A DNA stretch of 64,000 nucleotides from Poriferisodalis sp965116715 (lineage in GTDB: Bacteria; Actinomycetota; Acidimicrobiia; Acidimicrobiales; Poriferisodalaceae): assembly GCA_965116715.1 (NCBI GenBank), contig OZ220724.1, positions 2,976,001-3,040,000 on the forward strand, written 5' to 3'. Under the pieces are notes generated by a model that saw only the letters and a program-made list of their open reading frames with translations, made no database searches and was not told the DNA's origin. The position numbers and the translations under genes are program-made. Positions 1-8,287 of this stretch are shown here, in pieces (positions within the stretch are counted from its first letter, which is position 1; every line of letters begins with the position of its first letter).

Positions 1-8
1 ACGAGTTC

Positions 9-1112
9 ATGCGCCTCGGAGCCGACCTGGGTCTCCTCGGCGGCGCCGACGCAGACGGCTGGGAGGTTCCGCTCGGATTGCTCACGTCACTGTCGGGGAG
101 TGCAGGGATTCTCGGACGCTCAACGGTCAACTGCGCGCAACTCGCCACCGAGGAGATCAACGCCGACGGTGGCGTGGCAGGTCGTGATGTTCGACTGATG
201 GTCGCGGACGACGCCACCGACCCCGCCACCGGCGTCATCGCGATGCGCCGTCTCTGCGGGGTGTCGGGCATGGCAGCAGTGGTGGGCATGCATTCCTCGG
301 CGACATACACGGCCACCTCGCTGATCGCTGTCGCCCAGGGCATCCCGTACCTCTACACGCCCACCAGCGAGGCGGTCCCGACGCATCCGCTGCTGATCCA
401 CTTCGGAGAACGACCGCTCGACCAGTTGCACCGGGCCCTCCCGCTCTTGGCCGAGGTGACCGGCGGCAGCCGCTGGTTCCTGGCCGGCAACGACTACTCG
501 TGGCCCCGGGCGGTCGGCACGGCCGCGCGGGCGGTCATCGAGAGCATGGGCGGCACGGTCAGCGGCGAGGGCTACGTACCGCTGGGCACCGAGGACTTCA
601 CGCCGGTGATCTCGGCCATCGCCGAACACGGCACTGACCATGTCGTGTCGAGCTTCGTCGGACAGGACCACGTTCAGTTCGAGAGCGAGTTCTCGTCTTC
701 GGGCCTTCGTTCGACTACTCGTACCTTCGCGCCGCTCATGGACGACGCCGTGGTGGAGCATCTCGGCGACTCCGCTGCGGGCATCTGGAACGCCCTCGGT
801 TACTTCGTCGGCATGGATTCCGCAGAGAACCGTGAGTTTCTGCAGCGCTATGCAGACCGGTTCGGTGAGTGCGCTCCTCCGGTGTCCGCTGCCGCGGAAG
901 GCGTGTACGAGGCGGTGCACATGTGGGCGGCCGCCTGCAGATCGGGCGGGGGCATCGAACCCTCCTCGCTGCTGAGCGGTTTGCGCACGAGCACATTCCG
1001 CGGTCCGCGCCGTTGCGGCAAGGGTGGCTCGCTGGAGTCGCTGTTGCTCGGGGAGGCGACGCCGGCGGGAGTCCAGGTGGTCGACGAGCTTCCCGTCGCC
1101 GCTCACGGCTGA
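9..1112 (+). CDS. Solute-binding protein (Peripla_BP_5/6 type), probably 5'-truncated, no signal peptide
   Basis: Ligand-binding protein of the family that binds branched-chain amino acids, urea and short amides. The fold starts almost at once (LGLLTSLSGSAG about residue 23), with ADDATDPATGV near 68 and GNDYSWPRA near 162. It is clearly a paralogue of the next gene, which carries the same WFL-GNDY and YVPLGT-DF blocks. Unlike that gene it has no signal peptide or lipobox. The reading frame stays open to the left edge, so the ATG at 9 may be internal and an N-terminal domain may be missing. Cytosolic members such as AmiC act as ligand sensors rather than transport proteins. Sensor role is inference; the family call is firm. 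Confidence 0.75.
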   Translation: MRLGADLGLLGGADADGWEVPLGLLTSLSGSAGILGRSTVNCAQLATEEINADGGVAGRDVRLMVADDATDPATGVIAMRRLCGVSGMAAVVGMHSSATYTATSLIAVAQGIPYLYTPTSEAVPTHPLLIHFGERPLDQLHRALPLLAEVTGGSRWFLAGNDYSWPRAVGTAARAVIESMGGTVSGEGYVPLGTEDFTPVISAIAEHGTDHVVSSFVGQDHVQFESEFSSSGLRSTTRTFAPLMDDAVVEHLGDSAAGIWNALGYFVGMDSAENREFLQRYADRFGECAPPVSAAAEGVYEAVHMWAAACRSGGGIEPSSLLSGLRTSTFRGPRRCGKGGSLESLLLGEATPAGVQVVDELPVAAHG

Positions 1113-1189
1113 TTCTCGGGCGGCTGGCTGAGCCTGCCGCGGTTACGTCCGGGCCCTCCGCTCTCAGGTCTTCGCGCTTGACCAGCCCC

Positions 1190-1213
1190 TGTTGACAAGA
1201 CAATATGTCAACA
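1190..1213. promoter_or_regulatory. Perfect inverted repeat, likely operator of the ABC importer operon
   Basis: TGTTGACA (1190-1197) and TGTCAACA (1206-1213) are exact reverse complements separated by 8 nt, in an AT-rich island just before the transporter operon. The left arm also contains TTGACA, a consensus -35 hexamer, so a bound repressor could block the promoter. The size and symmetry fit a dimeric regulator such as a GntR or TetR protein. Which protein binds is unknown. Confidence 0.6.
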
Positions 1214-1226
1214 AATGCTCACATAT

Positions 1227-1232
1227 AGGGGG
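1227..1232 (+). promoter_or_regulatory. Ribosome binding site fixing the lipoprotein start
   Basis: AGGGGG lies 6 nt before the ATG at 1239. A longer reading frame from the ATG at 1215 would place this site inside the gene and has no site of its own, so 1239 is preferred. Confidence 0.65.
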
Positions 1233-1238
1233 CGAATC

Positions 1239-2585
1239 ATGGGAATGCGACGGAGCCGGCCACGGCTGTCACTTGGACGCACCGCGGTCATTTTGGCAGT
1301 CCTGCTCTCGATGATCGCCGCCGCATGCGGCACCAGCGACGATGAGCCGGCGGCGTCCGAACCGGCAGCGACTGCCGCACCGGCCGCCGACGACGGCGCT
1401 GCGGACACCGAGCCGGAGCCCGAGCCCGAGCCGGCGCCGCCAACCACCGAAGCGGCTGCCGCTGCGGAAGCTGACGAGCCGTCGGCGCCGTCGGGGGAAC
1501 CGGTGCGCATCGGCATCCTGTTCTCCAACAGCGGGCCCGCAGGCATCTTCGGTCAGCCGACCGCCAACATCGCAGAGTTCATCGAAGAGGACATCAACGC
1601 CGCGGGCGGCATCAACGGTCGCCCCGTCGAGACGTTCCTGGCAGACGACGCCACCGACCCCGCTGTCGGCCGCCAAGCGATGGAACAGCTCATCGAGTCG
1701 GATGGGGTCGACGTCGTGCTCGGCACTCATTCCAGCGCCACTCGTGAGGCTGCCAAGCCGCTGGCCGAGGATGCCGGCGTGCTGTACATCTACACGGCGC
1801 TGTACGAGGGCGGCGAGTGCTCGTCGGTGATGTTCAACACCGGCGAGGTGCCGAGCCAGCAGCTCGCGCCGGTCATCCCCTGGATGATGTCCGAGACCGG
1901 CGGTCGCACCTGGTTCCTGCTGGGGAACGACTACGTGTGGCCCCGCCGCAGCTTCGAGCTGGCGCGCCAGTACATCGAGGGAGCGGGCGGCGAGGTCGTC
2001 GGCGAGGAATACGTCCCGTTGGGAACGCAGGACTTCTCCTCGGTTGCCCAGCAGATCGCAGGCTCCGGGGCAGATCTCATCTTCCCGGCCCTCGTGGGCG
2101 GCGATGCCATCGCGTTCGAGACCCAGGCCTTGGACTTCGGCATCGGCCAGCAGGCGATTCCGCGGCTGGCGAACATCTACGAGGAGAACGTTCTCGGCGC
2201 CATGGGGCCCTCGGTGACCGCCGGCATGCGCGTCACGCTCGGCTACTTCAAGGAAGTCGACAACCCTCTCAACGCCCAGTTCGTGAGCCGCTACTTCGAG
2301 CGCTTCGGGGCCGATGCGCCCCCGCACATGACGTTCAGCTCGCACATCTACGACGCCGCGCTGCTGTATGCCGCAGCGGCGAATGCGGCGGGCACCACCG
2401 AGACGGCGGCCGTCGCCGCGGCGCTGGAGGGGCTGACCCTGTCGACGCCGACCGGGGACATCTCTGTCACTGACAGCCGCCACCTCGCGCAGCCGATCTA
2501 CGTGGCTGAGATCCAGGCCGACGGAAGCCAGTTGATCGTGCAGGCCTTCCCGTCAGTGGAGCCCGACGAGAGCTGCAACCCCTAG
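1239..2585 (+). CDS. ABC transporter substrate-binding lipoprotein, urea/amide/branched-chain amino acid type
   Basis: Extracellular binding component of the importer encoded by the next three genes (448 aa). Residues 1-30 form a lipoprotein signal (RR near the N-terminus, hydrophobic stretch, lipobox AAAC with Cys30), followed by a Pro/Glu/Ala-rich linker to about residue 85. The ligand-binding fold then begins with VRIGILFSNSGPAGIFG. Closest family members are the UrtA/FmdD/AmiC-like proteins; the downstream amidase suggests amides or urea derivatives, but the ligand cannot be read from sequence. It is a tandem paralogue of the gene to the left. The permease gene follows after 9 nt. Confidence 0.88.
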   Translation: MGMRRSRPRLSLGRTAVILAVLLSMIAAACGTSDDEPAASEPAATAAPAADDGAADTEPEPEPEPAPPTTEAAAAAEADEPSAPSGEPVRIGILFSNSGPAGIFGQPTANIAEFIEEDINAAGGINGRPVETFLADDATDPAVGRQAMEQLIESDGVDVVLGTHSSATREAAKPLAEDAGVLYIYTALYEGGECSSVMFNTGEVPSQQLAPVIPWMMSETGGRTWFLLGNDYVWPRRSFELARQYIEGAGGEVVGEEYVPLGTQDFSSVAQQIAGSGADLIFPALVGGDAIAFETQALDFGIGQQAIPRLANIYEENVLGAMGPSVTAGMRVTLGYFKEVDNPLNAQFVSRYFERFGADAPPHMTFSSHIYDAALLYAAAANAAGTTETAAVAAALEGLTLSTPTGDISVTDSRHLAQPIYVAEIQADGSQLIVQAFPSVEPDESCNP

Positions 2586-2594
2586 CGCAAGCCG

Positions 2595-3449
2595 TTGGAT
2601 GCGCTGACGCTCGAACTGCTGAACGGCCTCAGCCTGTTCTCGACGCTTGCCGTGGTCGCGCTGGGCCTCGGCATCGTCTTCGGGCTGATGGGCGTTATCA
2701 ACCTCGCCCATGGCGAGTTCGTGATGATCGGCGCGTACGTGTCCTATGTCACCCATGCCAACGGGCTCAGCCACTGGCTGTCGGTACCGCTGGCGGCAGC
2801 GGTGCTGTTTGCGCTCGGCGCGTTCATCGAGCTCACGCTGATCCGTCGCATTCACCGCCAGCCGGAGGTGACCATCCTGGCCACGTTCGGCTTGTCGATC
2901 TGCCTCCGCCAAGCCGTCGAGCTGATTTTCACCAAGGACTTCCGCGGCGTCCCCAACCCGGTGCCCGGGGCGACACGGGCGTTCGGCGTGCTGTTTCCCA
3001 CCTACCGCTACCTGCTGATCGGCATTGCCGTCGTGGTGGTGGTGACGACGCTGCTCGCCTTCACGAGGTCGCGGTTCGGCTTGACCGTCCGCGCCATCGT
3101 CGCTGACAGGGATCTGGCCGAGGCGTCCGGCGTGCGAACCGGCATCGCCAACTTCTGCGCCTTCGGCATCGGCGCCGCAACTGCCGGCATTGCGGGTGCT
3201 CTCGTGGCGCCGCTCGGCGCTATCGAGCCCCAAGCAGGGCTGGCGTACCTCCCCGGGGCATTTCTGGTGGTGATCGTGGGCGGATTCAACCGGCTCTGGG
3301 GAGTCATCGTCGGTGCGCTGGTGGTTGCCGCTGTCCAGACGGGGGTCATCCATTACTACGACGCCGTCTGGGCCCAGATCGCATCCTTGGGGCTCGCCGT
3401 GCTGGTGCTGCAGTTCCGCCGGCTCACCGTCGAGGGAGCCCCGGCATGA
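2595..3449 (+). CDS. ABC transporter permease, LivH/UrtB type
   Basis: Membrane subunit (284 aa) of the importer, with about eight hydrophobic segments. The family block GVINLAHGEFVMIGAYVSY near residues 33-51 is typical of LivH/UrtB, and SGVRTGIANFCAFGIGAATAGIAG near 175-195 covers the region that contacts the ATPase. The reading frame opens with TTG at 2595, 9 nt after the preceding stop; no good ribosome site is visible, so translation is probably coupled. Its stop overlaps the ATG of the next gene (ATGA). It should pair with the LivM-type half of the next protein to form the channel. Confidence 0.88.
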   Translation: MDALTLELLNGLSLFSTLAVVALGLGIVFGLMGVINLAHGEFVMIGAYVSYVTHANGLSHWLSVPLAAAVLFALGAFIELTLIRRIHRQPEVTILATFGLSICLRQAVELIFTKDFRGVPNPVPGATRAFGVLFPTYRYLLIGIAVVVVVTTLLAFTRSRFGLTVRAIVADRDLAEASGVRTGIANFCAFGIGAATAGIAGALVAPLGAIEPQAGLAYLPGAFLVVIVGGFNRLWGVIVGALVVAAVQTGVIHYYDAVWAQIASLGLAVLVLQFRRLTVEGAPA

Positions 3450-5197
3450 GGCGGGCGCTCATCGCCGGGGCGGTCTGCTGCGCCGCCGCTGTGGCCGCGA
3501 GCGGGACCTTCGGCGGTTACCGGTCGGGGCAGCTCTCGCTGTTCCTGGTGCTGGCCGCGCTCGCCGTGAGCCTCGACTTCGTGTGGGGCTACACGGGCAT
3601 TCTCTCGCTAGGCCAGCTGCTGCCCTTCGGCATTGCCGCGTATGCGTCCGCCAAGATCGTCCTCGCAGCGCCGTCGCTGAGCCTGCTGGGGCTGGTGACT
3701 GCGGCTGCCGTCGGCGCCGCCGTCGCTGCGGCCGTCGGCGTTGCAATGCTGCGACGCCGCCCGTCGGCGGTCGTCGTGGCCCTGCTGACGCTGGTGCTGT
3801 CGCTCACGCTGGAGCAACTGGCCGAGCAGTGGCGGGATGTCACCGGCGGCTTCAACGGGCTGACGGGCATCCCTCGCATCGAGGCGCTCGGGATCCAGCT
3901 CTCGGACACGGCCCAGGACGTCGTCATCTGTGTCCTGGCGATAGCGGCCATCACCGCAGTGGGAGTCCTGGTGACTCGACCGATCGGCGCAGTGCTGATC
4001 GGCATCCGTTCCAACGAGCGCCGCATGGAGGCACTCGGCTACAAGACGATCCAGATCAAGATCTGGGCCTTCACCGTGGCCGGGGCGCTCGCCGGGCTCG
4101 CCGGAGCGCTGTATGTGCACCGCACCAGCTTTGTCTCGCCGCAGATCTTCGGATTTGCCCTGGCGACCAACGTGGTGCTGTGGACCCTCGTCGGGGGGCG
4201 CGGCACCATCGTAGGGCCGGTCATCGGTGCCATGGCCATCAACTTTGCGACCGCGACGCTGGCCGATGTCTGGCTGCAGTACTGGACGCTGGCCACTGGG
4301 GTGATCTTCGTGGGGGTCGCGGTGGTGATGCCGCGGGGGCTGATCCCGAGCGTGCACAGGCTCGCGGGCATGCCGGCGCGTCGACGCCAGCAGCCCGCAC
4401 TGCGGCGATCGGAGCCTCGATCCGGCACCGCAGGCTCGCCGGGGCTCCCGTCCTCGATCTTGGAGGCAAGCGGCGTCGACAAGAGCTTCGGCTACTTCCG
4501 CCTGCTCAACGATGTCACGCTGACCATGCACGAGCCGGAGTTGCGATGCCTCATCGGGCCGAACGGAGCCGGGAAATCCACGCTGCTGGACATCCTGTGC
4601 GGCCAGCAGGGCTGCCAGGCAGGGCGTGTCGCAGTGCTCGGCGAGGAGTGCACCGGCCGCCGTTCCTGGGAATTCGCGCGACACGGGGTGAGCCGCAAGT
4701 TCCAGTCACCGCAGTTCATCGACGACCTGTCGGTCGCGGCCAACGTGGCCATCGCAGCGTGGGGCACTCATTCGGGTCCGTGGCACCTGGTCCGCAGGTC
4801 ATGGGACACCGGCGTCCGGCCGGCGGCGATGGAGATACTCGCCCAGACCGGACTCGGCGAGCACCTGGAGACGCGGGCGGGAGATCTCTCTCATGGAGAC
4901 AAGCAGTGGCTCGAGATCGCCATGGCGGTGGCCGGCGACTGCCGTCTCTTGCTGCTCGACGAGCCCACAGCAGGCATGACCGTGGCCGAGAGCCTCGAGG
5001 CCGCCGCGCTCCTGCGGGAACTGCACCGCGCGCATCGCCTGCCGATCCTGATCGTGGAGCACGACATGGCGTTCATCCGTGCCGTCGCCGATCGTGTCAC
5101 GGTGTTGGCACGTGGCGAGGTGCTAGCCGACGGCACAGTTGCCGAGGTGGAGAGCAACCCCGATGTCCACGCCATCTACGCCGGGGTTGACAGCTGA
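3446..5197 (+). CDS. Fused ABC permease-ATPase, LivM-LivG type
   Basis: One 583-aa polypeptide joins two subunits that are normally separate. Residues 1 to about 305 are a LivM/UrtC permease (VWGYTGILSLGQ near 47, repeated membrane segments). After a linker of about 30 residues comes a LivG/UrtD ATPase: Walker A GPNGAGKST near 371, signature LSHGDKQW near 482, Walker B LLLLDEPTAGM near 503, H-loop IVEHD near 536. The signature LSHGD instead of LSGGQ is normal for urea-type LivG proteins. The ATG overlaps the upstream stop (ATGA), and the TGA stop shares its A with the following ATG. No frameshift lies at the junction, so the fusion looks genuine. Confidence 0.9.
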   Translation: MRRALIAGAVCCAAAVAASGTFGGYRSGQLSLFLVLAALAVSLDFVWGYTGILSLGQLLPFGIAAYASAKIVLAAPSLSLLGLVTAAAVGAAVAAAVGVAMLRRRPSAVVVALLTLVLSLTLEQLAEQWRDVTGGFNGLTGIPRIEALGIQLSDTAQDVVICVLAIAAITAVGVLVTRPIGAVLIGIRSNERRMEALGYKTIQIKIWAFTVAGALAGLAGALYVHRTSFVSPQIFGFALATNVVLWTLVGGRGTIVGPVIGAMAINFATATLADVWLQYWTLATGVIFVGVAVVMPRGLIPSVHRLAGMPARRRQQPALRRSEPRSGTAGSPGLPSSILEASGVDKSFGYFRLLNDVTLTMHEPELRCLIGPNGAGKSTLLDILCGQQGCQAGRVAVLGEECTGRRSWEFARHGVSRKFQSPQFIDDLSVAANVAIAAWGTHSGPWHLVRRSWDTGVRPAAMEILAQTGLGEHLETRAGDLSHGDKQWLEIAMAVAGDCRLLLLDEPTAGMTVAESLEAAALLRELHRAHRLPILIVEHDMAFIRAVADRVTVLARGEVLADGTVAEVESNPDVHAIYAGVDS

Positions 5198-5883
5198 TGC
5201 ACTTGGAGGGGCGCGCGCTGCGCTCGGGCTACGGGGGCGTGCCGGTCTTGCACGGCGTCAGCTTCGAGATGGGCAGCGGCGAAGTCGTGGCGCTCGTCGG
5301 TCGCAACGGAGCCGGCAAGACCACCCTGGTCAAGACCGTTGCGGGCGTGCTCCGGGCGACAGGGGGCGGGCTGATACTGGACGGCACCGAGATCACGCGG
5401 CTGCCGCCGTCGGGCCGGGTGCGCGCGGGCTTGCGAGCGGCCTTTCAGGAGCGTTCGCTGTTCGGCCAGCTCTCTGTCGGCGACAACCTGCGGCTGAACG
5501 GGTTCCCGGCCGAGCAGCACGAGGCGGTGCTGGCGTTGTTCGGCGAATCGCTGGCGGGTCGCGCCGCGCAGCGCGCCGGCACGCTGTCGGGCGGTGAGCA
5601 GAAGATGCTCACCGCAGCCCTGGTGCTCTCATCGAGCGCGTCGCTGCTAATCATGGACGAGCCGACTGAAGGCCTGCAACCCTCGAATGTCGAGTTGCTC
5701 GGCAACGCGCTCCACTCGGCCAAGGAGTCGGGCCGCGGCGTCCTGCTCGTCGAGCAGCATCTGTCGCTCGCGATGCGCCTGGCCGACCGATTCATCGTGC
5801 TCGAAAAGGGCGAAGTCATCGATGCCGGCACAGCCGGCGACGCTGATCTCGCCGGCAGATTGGTCCAGCACCTCGCGATATGA
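5197..5883 (+). CDS. ABC transporter ATP-binding protein, LivF/UrtE type
   Basis: Second nucleotide-binding subunit of the importer (228 aa, normal for the family). Walker A GRNGAGKTT near residues 38-46, Q-loop at FQERSLF, signature LSGGEQKM near 130, Walker B LLIMDEPTEGL near 151, H-loop VEQHL. It would pair with the ATPase half of the preceding fusion to drive uptake. Translation is coupled to the fusion gene by a one-base stop/start overlap. An amidase gene follows after 32 nt, probably in the same operon. Confidence 0.9.
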   Translation: MHLEGRALRSGYGGVPVLHGVSFEMGSGEVVALVGRNGAGKTTLVKTVAGVLRATGGGLILDGTEITRLPPSGRVRAGLRAAFQERSLFGQLSVGDNLRLNGFPAEQHEAVLALFGESLAGRAAQRAGTLSGGEQKMLTAALVLSSSASLLIMDEPTEGLQPSNVELLGNALHSAKESGRGVLLVEQHLSLAMRLADRFIVLEKGEVIDAGTAGDADLAGRLVQHLAI

Positions 5884-5915
5884 CGCCAGCTCTCTGACAG
5901 CCAAGGAAGGAAGCC

Positions 5916-7298
5916 ATGACATCAGCAGACGAACAGACCCGATTGACGAGCATGACACTCGCTGAGGCGGCGGGCGCCGTGCGCACTCGCGACATCAGCG
6001 CCGCAGAGCTGGTCGATGCCTGCCTTGCCAGGATCGACCAGACCGAGCCGTCGGTGCACTCATTCGCCTCGCTGCAAGCCGAGACGGCACGCGCCACGGC
6101 CTCCCAACTGGACCGAAGCGAGCTTCGCGGGCCGCTGCATGGCGTGCCAGTCGCACTCAAGGACCTCTTCTTCACCGAAGGCATCCCCGCCGAGGCGAAT
6201 TGCGACGCCCTGCGGGGGTTTGTGCCCGAGCACGACGCCACCGTCACTGCACGCCTGCGCGAGGCCGGCGCGGTGATCGTCGGCAAGACGAACACCCATG
6301 AGCTGGCCTTCGGGGTCTCCTGCCCTGCCTCGCACAACCCGTGGGACGCGAGTCGCTCCACCGGCGGCTCATCGGGCGGCAGCGCAGCGGCGCTGGCAGC
6401 CCGTCAGGTGTTCGGCGCGCTCGGCTCGGACACCGGCGGCTCGGTTCGCATCCCGTCGAATTGCTGCGGCACCACCGGCATCAAGACCACTCGCGGCGCG
6501 GTGCCGCGTGACGGTGTTCACCTGATCTCGTGGACCTACGACACGGTCGGCCCGATGGCTCGGACGGCCGAAGACTGCGGCATCCTGCTGGAGGTCATCA
6601 CCGGGCACGCCCCCGACGACCCGTACTCGGTCAGGACGGCGCTGAGCGCTGCGCGCGAGCCCGGCGAGCTCACGCTCGGCGTGCCCGACGACAGCTTCTT
6701 CGACGGCATCGAGACCGACGCACAGGTGCGAGCGGTCATGGATGCTGCGGTGGACGAGCTGCGGGCGCTCGTGGCCCGAGTGCAGCCCGCACAGGTCCCG
6801 AACAGCGCGCAGCACGCCGAGATCGGCTTGGCGATCGTCATCGCCGAGGCAGCCGCGCTGCTCGACGGCCTGCGCACCGAGCACAACGAGCTGATCGGCG
6901 AAGAGGTGCGGGAGGTCTTGGAGGCCGGAGCGGCGATTGCGGGCACGGCTGTCTCGGGCGCACAAGCGCAGCGGGTGGCGTTCGAGCGGGCCTGCCTCGA
7001 CGTGTTCGACGACCAGGGCGTCGACCTGATCATCGCCCCGGTGAATCCCAATCAGGCGGTGCCCCACGGGGCTGCGGAGCTGAACGGCGTGCCGCTCATC
7101 CCTGCGACCACGCAGTTCACGTTCCCCGTGAACGGGGCCGGGCTGCCCGCCATCGCTCTGCCCGGCGGCTTCGCCGCCGACGGCTTGCCCATCGGATTCC
7201 AGCTCATCGGCCGCCCCTTCGCCGAGCGGACGCTGGTCGCCGTCGGCGAAGCGTTCCAGCGGGCGACCGATCATCACGCGCAGGCACCCCAGCTGTGA
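5916..7298 (+). CDS. Amidase signature family enzyme
   Basis: Serine hydrolase that splits a C-N amide bond (460 aa). The amidase-signature triad is visible: Lys82 in VALKD, the cis-Ser near 152 in GGSSGGS, and the nucleophile Ser176 in GSDTGGS. An AAGGAAGGAA ribosome site stands just before the ATG. Because it follows an importer for amide- or urea-type solutes by 32 nt, it probably releases ammonia or an amino acid from the imported compound. It resembles GatA, but neither gatB nor gatC is beside it and position favours a catabolic amidase. Substrate unknown. Confidence 0.85.
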   Translation: MTSADEQTRLTSMTLAEAAGAVRTRDISAAELVDACLARIDQTEPSVHSFASLQAETARATASQLDRSELRGPLHGVPVALKDLFFTEGIPAEANCDALRGFVPEHDATVTARLREAGAVIVGKTNTHELAFGVSCPASHNPWDASRSTGGSSGGSAAALAARQVFGALGSDTGGSVRIPSNCCGTTGIKTTRGAVPRDGVHLISWTYDTVGPMARTAEDCGILLEVITGHAPDDPYSVRTALSAAREPGELTLGVPDDSFFDGIETDAQVRAVMDAAVDELRALVARVQPAQVPNSAQHAEIGLAIVIAEAAALLDGLRTEHNELIGEEVREVLEAGAAIAGTAVSGAQAQRVAFERACLDVFDDQGVDLIIAPVNPNQAVPHGAAELNGVPLIPATTQFTFPVNGAGLPAIALPGGFAADGLPIGFQLIGRPFAERTLVAVGEAFQRATDHHAQAPQL

Positions 7299-7366
7299 GC
7301 GTGCGGGCGAGGTCGTGACATCGCGGGCGTAGCATTCGAGTTGTTCACCTCGGCGGGGAGGCGTGT

Positions 7367-8287
7367 ATGCGCAGCTGGAGCTCGATGGAGGAGTTCGAGA
7401 CGTTCCTGGACGACGGCGGGCTGGTGGAGCCCGACGACGACATGCCCGATGCCTACCGCGAGGCGGTGTTCCGGTTCATCGAGCTGCATGCCAACAGCGA
7501 GTACATGGGCGGGCTCACCGAGCGGGACTGGATCGCCAAAGCGCCGGGCCTCGCAAACAAGCTGACCGCGCTGGCCAAGACCCAGGACGAGATCGGCCAC
7601 GCCCACCTGCTGTACATGGTGGCGGCGGACATGGGCGTGAAGACCCGCGACGAGATGACTGCCGACCTGCTGGCGGGGCGCACGACCTTTCACAACGTGT
7701 TCCACTACCGGGCCTACTCGTGGGGCGATCAGATCGCGATCGCGTACCTGGTCGATGCGGCGGCGTTGGCCAGCCAGCAGGCCGTGTTCAAGAACTGCAG
7801 CTACGGGCCGTACAAGCGCATCCTGCGGCGGATCATCGCCGAGGAGGGCTTCCACATGCGCAACGGCGAGGAACTGCTGCTGAAGATGGCCAAGGGCACG
7901 GCCCAGCAGCACCAGCTGATGCAGGACGGCATCGACCGGTGGTGGTGGCCGTCGGTGCAGCTGTTCGGCCCCGACACGCGACCCGACGACGTGCTGCTGC
8001 GCTGGCACATCAAGTCGGAGCGCAATGAGGTTCTGCGGGACCGGTTCGTGCAGAAGATGGTGCCGCAGCTGCAGGCGGCCGGCTTCACCATTCCTGACCC
8101 GGATCTGCGCCAGGACGCTGAGACCGGCCGCTGGATCAGCGGCGAGATCGACTGGGACGCGCTGAAGGCCGCGATCGCCGGCCGCGGGCCCGACAGCGCC
8201 CGGCGCCTGAACGACGCCCGTCTCGCCTGGGACGGGGCGGCGTGGGTGCGTGCCGCCCTCGACGAGGCAGCGGCGGTGCCTGCATGA
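7367..8287 (+). CDS. paaA: Phenylacetyl-CoA 1,2-epoxidase subunit A-like protein
   Basis: Catalytic di-iron subunit of the ring epoxidase that converts phenylacetyl-CoA to its 1,2-epoxide (306 aa; E. coli PaaA is about 309). Ferritin-like iron ligands are present as QDEIGHA near residue 79 and EEGFHMRNGEEL near 159, and the PaaA-specific stretch DRWWWPSVQLFGP near 190 is intact. A GGGGAGG ribosome site precedes the ATG. The gene heads paaA-paaD-paaB-paaC, all joined by ATGA overlaps. The usual reductase gene paaE is absent here. Confidence 0.9.
   Translation: MRSWSSMEEFETFLDDGGLVEPDDDMPDAYREAVFRFIELHANSEYMGGLTERDWIAKAPGLANKLTALAKTQDEIGHAHLLYMVAADMGVKTRDEMTADLLAGRTTFHNVFHYRAYSWGDQIAIAYLVDAAALASQQAVFKNCSYGPYKRILRRIIAEEGFHMRNGEELLLKMAKGTAQQHQLMQDGIDRWWWPSVQLFGPDTRPDDVLLRWHIKSERNEVLRDRFVQKMVPQLQAAGFTIPDPDLRQDAETGRWISGEIDWDALKAAIAGRGPDSARRLNDARLAWDGAAWVRAALDEAAAVPA

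Noticed and set aside
120..1106. Long antisense frames across most genes
   Set aside because: High GC at third positions leaves long open frames on the other strand. They are Arg/Ala-rich, overlap clear genes completely and show no motifs.
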